NCBI GenBank assembly: GCA_009801085.1 | Contig: VNWV01000001.1 | Span: 992,001 to 1,056,000 of the forward strand | DNA from: Lasiodiplodia sp. COLG20 | Lineage: Eukaryota; Ascomycota; Dothideomycetes; Botryosphaeriales; Botryosphaeriaceae | Length of the DNA: 64,000 nucleotides | Direction: 5' to 3' | In this document: one piece after another, positions 56,567 to 64,000 of the stretch | How the letters are laid out: each line of letters opens with the position of its first letter | Position numbering within the stretch: position 1 is the stretch's first letter | Made by a program: the position numbers and the translations under genes | The notes under the pieces: model-generated | Database searches by the model: none | What the model was told of the DNA's origin: nothing | Seen by the model: the letters and a program-made list of their open reading frames with translations, nothing else

Positions 56567-59500
56567 GGCGGCATTGCCGATCCGCTAGAGCTTTTGACTT
56601 TTTCCTTCTCCTCACAATGTTTTTTTTTTCCTCTCGCTCTCGAAGCTACCCACCCTTGGGAATATGGCCCCCACACCCCTGTCCCGCCTTACGTGCTCCA
56701 TTGCCCTTGCTGCAGTTGTTTTTGGCGCTGGGTGGACCCCTCTCCGACCAACACCGCTTGCACCCATGTCGCCGCCTCATCAATGCAACTGAGGTGGGGG
56801 TGGGGGGCCATCAACTGACGACGAGAGGGCGGCCTGGCCAGCTGCACCAGCCCCTCCCTCCCTTCTTCCCGCCCTACCTACCTATCTGATTACTTACGTC
56901 AAATGGGAGGTGTGCGGATACGACAAAAACCAAAGAGCAAGTGGACTTGGCTCCGTTGTGGCGGGTGAGCATCAGCAAATAGGAACGGCTCGCTACTTTC
57001 CCTGCAACATCCTAGCTCTTTCCTCGTTTCTTAACCGTGGCGAAGCGTAAACCTAGTGCAGCATCCCCAAATCGAGAATCCATGGCATTGTTCGGCATTT
57101 GCATCATCAATGATTACGTGCTTGTAAAGTTTAATCTTCCCTTCTTTGCCCCCCAAGGTTGATCTCGGGAAGCAGTGCGCCTGACGGAGGTTGTTGCGTG
57201 GGAGAAGATGCGAAGGGTGGGGAACCCCAGCAATGGCCTTGACCTGTTGGGGTTTCAATATTTCTGACCTCACTATTACGCCTCGCCATCGCTCGGATGG
57301 CGGCAGTAAGTAAGAGGAGAAAAAGGCGCACATGATCTGGTGAGCAATGTAATGACTGGGTACCAGAGGGGGGCAAGCAGGAAAAATTTCTGGGCACCTT
57401 CTATGTTGGAAAGATTGCTGTGGAGGCGATCAAGACATGGCGCTGGCGAGCAAGCAAAGAAAGGTTCTTGCCGTACGTTGCCGCCACCCAGCCCTCTCTT
57501 ACTCCACAATTCTGATTTTTCCCATCCTCGCCGAACTTGCCTTGCATGGCCCTCGCGAAGGCCTGGCGGGGCATGGAACGAACACGCGAGCAGATGCGTT
57601 CGCTGACCTCGACACGACAGCAGGAAGGCCCGGCCAGACCGGTTGGAACGAACGGGCGTGACTGCTGCATCGAGCAGCAGCAAGAAGGTTGTCTTGTTCT
57701 TTGTATAGCAGAGGCCATGATATTGGTCCGACGAACGCCTGTCGTAGAACCCCGGCGGGCGGGCTCTTGGAGAGTCAAGAACACTGTGTCACGGCCGCTC
57801 CGCCCCAAGCCCTCTTGTGCGCCGTTGTCAAGTCCCGCTCCACTCACGGCATGCCAACAAGCAGCAGCCCGTCAGACGTGGTGCGCGTGTGCGCCCCACG
57901 GGCTTATGTGTGAACGGGAATGCCCAGCCATACGGAGACACGGCCATGTTCCACGAGCGCGAAAGCGCCGTGTCTCTTTTTATTTTTTCCTTGCTCTCAC
58001 ATTCCCCCTTCGCTTTCTTTGTGTTGAGCGCCTGGCCGAGCGAGTAGGAACCGCTGTGGTTTTGGGCAATGCACCGCGAGAACGGCAGCTGATGGATATC
58101 ACGCGGCCAACGCCGTCACCCCCCTCACGCCGCACAATGCCGCATCATGCTGAGCAGAAAAGTTCCTTATTGCTGCTGGGTCGGATGGCTCGGCAGCCAT
58201 GTTCTTGTGCAAGGACGGTTGGCAAGCCAGCTGCGCGGGCTCGCGTCCCGGCGACGAGGGGCCTCGGGCGGGCTCTAGGAGAGATTGGGCCTTCCCAGCT
58301 GATGCCTGCTGCCGTTGCTTTAGCCGCTCATCCTTTTTCGAAAAGCGGGTAGCGAGGCGGGAAGCAACCTTGCAAGAGGATAAGGCTGTGGGAGGGGGTG
58401 GGCGGTCTGCAGTGCTGCTGCGTGTGCGAGTGTGTCAGGCGCTACTTGGTTGGCTGCATGGCTTGGGCCTGCGGGGTGACGCTCGCGCCCGGCAGCAGGC
58501 AGTGTGTCATGCGAGTGAGTGTTTGACGTTCTTGTTACACGGCAGTAGCGTGGTCCACGGCGGCCTGGCAGAAAGTTGAGGCGCGAATGAGCCGCAATTA
58601 AGCTTGTCCCGGGCTGGTTGCGTGCTCGTTGCGGGCCGCGCCTTCTCTGACGGCGAGCCAGCAACGCGGTAGCTTCGCGGGCTAGGGTTTGTGCTCGGGC
58701 TGTCCCTGGCGGGCGCTGATTCAAGCTCTACGCGCAGCCCGGGGCACCAACGCTCGCCGGCGCGCAAACCACCAGCTCCCGCCCCAGCGCCAGCACCGCT
58801 ACAGCGTGCCGCGCCCGGGGTAGCCTCAACGCCGGCAGCGCGCAGGATTGCCAGCGCGGGCAAACGTGCGCGCTAGGGCGGCCGCGCCCGCTGCCGCTGC
58901 CACATGGCTCTCCCCCAGCTAGCACTCGCTCCGCCGTCAGCCCTACACCTAGCGAGAGCCGCGAGAGCGGCGCCCGGAGCACACAGCTAGCTGGGATTAG
59001 GACCGGAAGATCGCCTGTCAGATCCTGCGCCATGCTCCCTGGTTCCTTGCGGCAATCCCGCCAGCCATGCCTCGAGTGATCTGCCGCTACGGCAAGCCAG
59101 CGCCGCCGAACCACCTCGAGCCTTGCTCGATGATTGCGCTCTGCAGCTGGGGTCCGGCCCGCCGAGGGGGCCACGGCCCTGCTGCGCTCCCACTCCTCCC
59201 CGAGGCCATGTCATTCCCAGCCCGCCGGGTCCTATGGCGATGCCTTGGTCAGCAAACGTCTAACGGTTCGAGGAAAGGCGCAGCGAGACGCTGGCCATCG
59301 CCTACTACAGGCCCGCTACGTGCCAGTGCAGATACTGAGGCCGCCCTGCGAGCCACGCCCTCTCTCCAACCGCCGGCGGTGTTGTTGGCCTTTCGGAAGT
59401 AGACTGCGGATTTACGGAGCATCGGCGCACCTGCACGCGCCGTCACTGTGCGCGCGTGCGCACGTGACCAATTAACGCTCCCGTCGCCGAAAAATGTTCG

Positions 59501-59584
59501 AGACGACCAGGGCTGCACTGACGTTGCTTGTCGCGACCCGGCACCCAACCCTTCCCACCTCGGCCACCACCCACGCTTTTTCCA

Positions 59585-61722
59585 ATGCAGGTGCTGAGCT
59601 GTCGCGCCTGCCTCTGGCACTGTCTGCGCGCCGTCGCTCACCGCGCTCCGCTTACACCCCTCGTTCGTCGCGTCAATCCCCAGCGATCGCCGAGCCGAGC
59701 ACTTGCACTCGCGCTGCAGCGCCGTCGTAACTATGCAACCGTAGAAAAACGCCAGCCCGACGCCCTGGACGCACAATTTCAGAGAGAGGCTGTAGAAGCA
59801 TCGCGGGGCAAAAACTCCGCCGGCAAACCCTTCAGACAGCCGCAGAAAAACCCATACCATGGGTCGTCGCTTCGACAGGAATTGCAAGAGAACAGGAAGA
59901 AAAGTCTAAGTGATCCGGGCCACAGCGAGCTGTCTCCCGCAAAGAGACGAAGGCTGAAGACGGAACTTGAATGGACTGGTGGCGACCCAGTCAAGCTCGC
60001 AGAGACTGTTCAGAAAAGGCTGGCGAAAGGTGACCTTCAGGCGACCTTAGACTTGGTGCGCTTCGCAAGCGGCCTACAGGATTGTGTTGTGAGCTGGAAC
60101 CACATCATAGACCACTTCATGACCGAGGGTCGGGCTACCCAGGCCCTGAAAGTTTACAACGAGGTGCGACTGTCCGCTCTCAAACTGCGTCATTCGCTAA
60201 CAAAGTATCGTGCGTGTAGATGAAGAAGCGGGGGCAGAAACCCGATGCTTATACCTTCATGATTGTACTACGAGGCCTCGGAAACCATGCGCACAATCCC
60301 TCTAGCGTTGGAAATGCACTTGCAGTGTACCATTCCATGTCGGCTCCGAATTCGCGGGTCCCTCCTTCCGTAATGCATTCAAACGCAGTCCTGCGCGTAT
60401 GCTCGAGAGCGAACGATATGGACGCCTTGTGGGGCGTTGCAGCAAATCTGCCCGAGAAGGGGCCAGGTGCGGCCGATGCCTTCACGTACACCACGATCCT
60501 CCAGGCCATAAGACAACATGCGCTTTTAACGCCATATGGAATGTCAGTAGATGAGATAGCGCACAAGCGAGAGGAGGCGATAGTTGACGGAAGGAGAATG
60601 TGGGTGGATATAGTGGCCAAATGGCGGTCCGGAGACATCATCATTGATGAAAATCTGGTGTGCGCTATGGGGCAGCTGCTTCTGATTGGACAACGTCCCA
60701 GGGATTGGGACGATGTCCTGTCTCTCCTTGAGCAGACTATGGATATTCCCCGGCTTTTGCGGCACCTGGGCGATGACCGGAAGGCAAAACTGCCTTTGCA
60801 CGACACGCCCCAGGATATGAGGATAGAAGATTCCACTCGGATTGACCCAACGGATAAGACGCGCCGTGGTGGTGAGTTTGACCCTGTCGAGCTCGGAAAG
60901 ACTGTTGGACGTGGCCGGCGCAGCATGGCCTTTGCCAAGCCGAGCAATCCTTCTCTCTCCCTCGTCTTGCATTCGTGTTGGAAAATGATGGCCAGAAAAG
61001 CGGCTGAGGACTATTTCAACCTTCTCACCGACTCGGACAGTTGGGGCATTGTTCCCGACGAAGCTAACTTGCATATGTACCTGCGCATTCTCCGCCAGGC
61101 CCGCGCATCTGCAGCCGCTGTTGAGTTTCTCAAGGACGAATTTGATGGCCCTCGGTTCCGCGTTGGCATGAAGCTGCAGGCGAAGACGTGCAGAGTGGCA
61201 ATGAGCACCTGCGTCAGGGACAAGAAAAACCCCAATGTTTTGGACCATGCCAATAGCATCCTGGATATGATGGCCACTTTCCTCGCCGAACTGGACTTGC
61301 GCACTTTGGCGATGTATACGAGGCTGCTGACATCGGTTTCCCAGACCGACCAGCTTCTGAAGAGCCTCGAGCGACTGGGTCCTCATTTCGTGAACGTCAA
61401 GAAGATGCTCAGAAATGACGAACGCAAGCCGCTTGCGCAGGAGGATTGGGACGCAGCGCTCGAATTTCTTTACGGGATGATTTCGTGCTACGATCGTCTG
61501 AAGAATAAGAGTGACGTGCCGCAAGAACACTACGCGGTGCTCATGGAACGGAAAGCGAAGATACACGCATTTTACGGGAGGGAAATCCTGAAACGGGAGA
61601 AGAGGCAGGGCAAGGACGTCAGGAATCCGGAACTCAACACAGATCGTCGGGCTGAGCTGAAAGCTAAACGGCGGCGAGAGGAGGGGAGCATGAGCCAGGC
61701 TAATGAAGAGGACGAGGATTAG
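59585..61722 (+). CDS. mitochondrial pentatricopeptide repeat (PPR) protein
   Basis: Two exons, 59585-60163 and 60220-61722, 693 aa. The 56-nt intron has a GTGCGA donor, GCTAAC branch site and GTGTAG acceptor, phase 0. The N-terminus is Arg/Ala/Leu-rich without acids and ends RRRNYATVEKRQ, a typical mitochondrial presequence. PPR units include DCVVSWNHIIDHFMTEGRATQALKVYNEMKKRGQKPDAYTFMIVLRGLG, which spans the splice junction (piecewise: SWNHIIDHFMTEGR, ALKVYNEMKKRGQKPDAYTF). Others are SVMHSNAVLRVCSRANDMDALWGV, DAFTYTTILQAIRQH and EANLHMYLRILRQARASAAAVEFL. The C-terminus is charged (KAKRRREEGS...EEDED). PPR proteins bind specific organelle RNAs; this one may act in mitochondrial RNA processing, stability or translation. 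The specific partner is unknown. Confidence 0.9.
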
Positions 61723-62376
61723 GGCTCACGGAGAGAAGGAGGGAATGGCATTTGAAGATGCTTATATTATTTTTGAGGGATAGAGGTTGAAGACATAGGC
61801 GCCCTTACTTTGTCACAAGTACTTTAGATATCCCTTAAACATTACTATTGGATGATCGAGTGCTGACCACTCTTCAGGAAAGAGCGGGCTTGGCTTCCAC
61901 TCTCCTTTTCTTCAGGATACATTATCTTGACCCTTTTCGAGAATTCAATATGCAGGCGGAGTTAGATCGCTACGCTCGGAGATTGGATGAAAGCATGGTC
62001 GCAGGCTGCATTCTTTGCAAGCTGGGTGGACGAAAGGCAGTGCTGTATTTTTTTATTTTTTTTTTGGTTAGCAGTTCCTGGGCGAATGGACAGCTTGGCA
62101 GGGATGGCGGGAACAAGCAAGCATTCCGCCGTTGCAAGAGGCGTCGGCAGCACGTGGGTGACAGCGCGTGGATCGCGTGCGCGGACCCTTCAAGTCAGTT
62201 GGAGCTTGTGCACCCGCCCTCTCTGAGTCGCGTCTTCATTTAAGCTTCCAAACGCGCCACTCACCTCACCCAAGCTCCTTCCGAACCACAAGCTTCTACA
62301 TTCTTCCATCCTGCTGCTGCTACGTTCCTCATTCCATCTGGCCCTGTCCAACGCCCGCATCTGCTTCCAATTCGTC
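61723..62376. promoter_or_regulatory. intergenic, sfh5 upstream region
   Basis: About 650 bp between same-strand genes. The last 120 bp is CT-rich, typical of a fungal leader. A T-rich tract lies near 62048-62066. No gene seen. Confidence 0.5.
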
Positions 62377-63733
62377 ATGTCCGCCCCGACCGAAGAGAAG
62401 AAGGCCGACGCCGAGACAGCCCCCGCCCTCACCACCGAGACACCCGCTGCTGAGCAGTCTGCCACTGCGACCGAGTCTGCCACTGCCGAGAAGACCGAGA
62501 CTGACAAGCCTGTCGCTTCGACCACGGACGAGGCCACGAAGCCCGAGCCCGCTGCTGATATCGCTGCTGAGGGTGAGGCAAGCAAGACGGACGAGGCAGC
62601 AAAGCCCGATGTCCCTACAAAGGACGAGGCGCCTGCGAAGCCCAGTGAGGCCGCTGCAGCACCCGCTTGGCCCGAAATTAGCGACGATCATCCCATCAAC
62701 AAGCTGCTCAAGGCGCTTCCCGACTTGATCACCGGTGCTGACGGCCACAACGAGGTCTACGGCATCCACCTCGACCCTACTGGTCCCTTTCACACCAAGC
62801 TCATCCTGCAGAAGTTCCTGCGTGCCAATGCCAACGATGTTGACAAAGCTAAGAATCAGCTGGCCGAGACTCTGAAGTGGCGTGGCTCCTTCAAGCCTCT
62901 TGCCGCCCTTGACGAGGCTTTTGCCAAGGACCGCTACGAGGGCCTTGGATACGTGATTGAGGCCGAGGGCGTCCCCGAGAGCCCCAACAAGAAGGACATC
63001 ATCACCTTTAACATCTACGGCGCCGTCAAGGACAACAAGGCCACTTTCGGTGACGTCGAAGCGTAAGTCATGTTTCAATCTTCTGCTAGCTCACACTTGC
63101 TCCACTGATGGGCTTGACATAGTGAGGCCATCGCCTTCGGCCGCAAGACCGACATGCGTGAGAAGCTACCGCACTTCACACGCAAGTTCTTGCCTCCCAA
63201 GGAGCCGATGGCCGCAGAGCAAATCTGGCAGGGCCTTGTCTGCCAAGAGATACGCACCCTTTCCCCCGTTGTGCAGACCTTACTAACTATTCCCCCGCAA
63301 CAGATTCCTACGTTGGCGCGTCGCTCTCATGGAGATGGGGATTAAGAAGCTCAACCTGGCCAACGCTACTCAGCCCATCCCCGACTATGGCAACGGCCCC
63401 GATCCGTATCAGGGCATCCAAGTCCACGACTACCTGAGCGTCTCCTTCATCCGTCAGGACCCTAATGTGAAGGCTGCATCGCGCCGCACCATCGACCTGT
63501 TCTCTAAGGTCTACCCGGAGACTCTGAGCCGCAAGTTCTTTGTCAACGTGCCTGTTGTCATGGGCTGGATGTTCCAGACCTTCAAGCTCATCCTCCCGAA
63601 GGAGACCACCAGGAAGTTCACCGTCCTCTCCTACGGTAACCAGCTTGCCGGTGAGCTCGGCCCCAACGTCCCAGAGGTCTACGGCGGCAAGACTGGCGGT
63701 CTCGAGACCATTGGCGAGCAGACCAAGTTCTAG
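62377..63733 (+). CDS. sfh5: Sec14-like phosphatidylinositol transfer protein Sfh5
   Basis: Exons 62377-63062 and 63304-63733, 371 aa. Sfh5 is a CRAL-TRIO lipid (and in yeast haem-binding) transfer protein of ER and plasma-membrane-associated pools. Residues 1-100 are an Ala/Glu/Thr/Pro-rich disordered extension. The CRAL-TRIO N-part has LILQKFLRANANDVDKAKNQL, then LKWRGSFKPLAALDEAF. The lipid-binding core has DIITFNIYGAVKDNKATFGDVEA joined directly to FLRWRVALMEMGIKKLNLA, then IPDYGNGPDPYQGIQVHDYLSVSFIRQDPNVKAASRRTI-type sequence (IQVHDYLSVSFIRQDP) and KFFVNVPVVMGWMFQTFKLIL. The 241-nt intron between them is long and looks composite. Biased codon use suggests good expression. The ATG is at the head of the biased frame. 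Confidence 0.92.
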
Positions 63734-64000
63734 AGAACCAACATGCTGCTGCGGCTTTGCACGCTACTTTCTGTCACATCACGATCATCAAACACCACTA
63801 GATGATTCGGGATTTTACCAAAATTCGGCGTTGCTCGGACCGGAATGATTTCGCTTCTCTTTTTTTTTCTTTTTTCTATTTTCGCCTGATACCATGGGAA
63901 ATGTTCGCCGTATGGGTTATCGTCCTTTTCCACTCGATTCAGCCTTTGTTCTCTGCTTTTTCTTCTGGAGAAGGGTGACTTCTCTGCTACATATGACGTG
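63734..64000. other. sfh5 3' flank
   Basis: Contains T-rich tracts (63859-63885) and no recognised gene up to the window end. Confidence 0.5.

Larger units (their letters stand above)
55158..59584. other. 4.4-kb gene-free region between con7 and the PPR gene
   Basis: No gene is supported. It includes the con7 3' flank, a CAG repeat near 55951, a GCAT/GCGT repeat at about 56516-56566 and several T-rich tracts. The right end (58.6-59.58 kb) is GC-rich and should hold the promoter of the PPR gene. Confidence 0.55.

Noticed and set aside
60544..61566. 340-codon minus-strand open frame inside the PPR gene
   Set aside because: Antisense to a convincing PPR gene, with no recognisable domain.
62329..63078. 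249-codon minus-strand open frame over sfh5 exon 1
   Set aside because: Antisense shadow of an Ala/Glu/Thr-rich coding exon.

Overview
This window is nuclear chromosomal DNA of a filamentous ascomycete (Pezizomycotina, most likely a Dothideomycete). The evidence is protein-coding genes with short (about 47-80 nt) GT-AG introns carrying CTAAC/CTGAC branch points, a HET-domain gene, a Con7-type zinc-finger regulator, a Dbp2 helicase, an ascomycete Thi20 fusion and a Rad9/Ddc1 clamp subunit. Genus and species cannot be told from sequence alone. I count 17 protein genes with supportable or nearly complete models, one possible 3' fragment at the left edge, one doubtful remnant and one intron-bearing tRNA-Glu(CTC). 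Most models were rebuilt by joining exons by hand and checking that reading phase closes at every junction. No virus, transposase, CRISPR array or biosynthetic cluster was seen.

Layout. 1-10 kb: a possible gene end, a secreted six-hairpin glycosidase-like enzyme (-), a one-pass membrane protein (+), an XPG/Asteroid-type nuclease-fold protein (-) and a two-exon hypothetical protein (-). 10-16 kb: sterol C4-methyl oxidase ERG25 (-), an ABM-fold protein (-) and a DUF7918 nuclear protein (+). 17-25 kb: a HET-domain gene (-), a coiled-coil protein (+) and a Gdt1 cation/proton antiporter (-). 25-31 kb: a telobox/Myb DNA-binding protein (+), tRNA-Glu (+) and a TRAPPC12-like protein (-). 31-41 kb: acetolactate synthase ILV2 (+), RAD9 (-), an F-box/LRR-like protein (+) and THI20 (+). 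41-44 kb: DBP2 (+). 44-59 kb is dominated by non-coding DNA around one regulator gene, CON7 (+). 59-64 kb: a mitochondrial PPR protein (+) and the Sec14-like lipid transfer protein SFH5 (+).

These are mostly independent housekeeping genes, not an operon-like system. Several are arranged head to head over short shared promoters (RAD9/F-box 161 bp, TRAPPC12/ILV2 372 bp). The interesting signals are regulatory or structural. A telobox-Myb gene carries six telomere-type hexamers upstream and in its first intron, which suggests self-binding. DBP2 has a 442-nt intron at the SRGI|D motif, recalling the autoregulatory intron of yeast DBP2. The ERG25 start codon is split by an intron. RAD9 contains a GC-AG intron. 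The SFH5 intron looks like intron-exon-intron with a frame-breaking middle. CON7 sits alone in a gene-free stretch of 9.3 kb upstream and 4.4 kb downstream, and its last intron offers two C-termini.

ILV2, DBP2, SFH5 and PPR have long antisense open frames. I treat these as by-products of coding composition, not genes.
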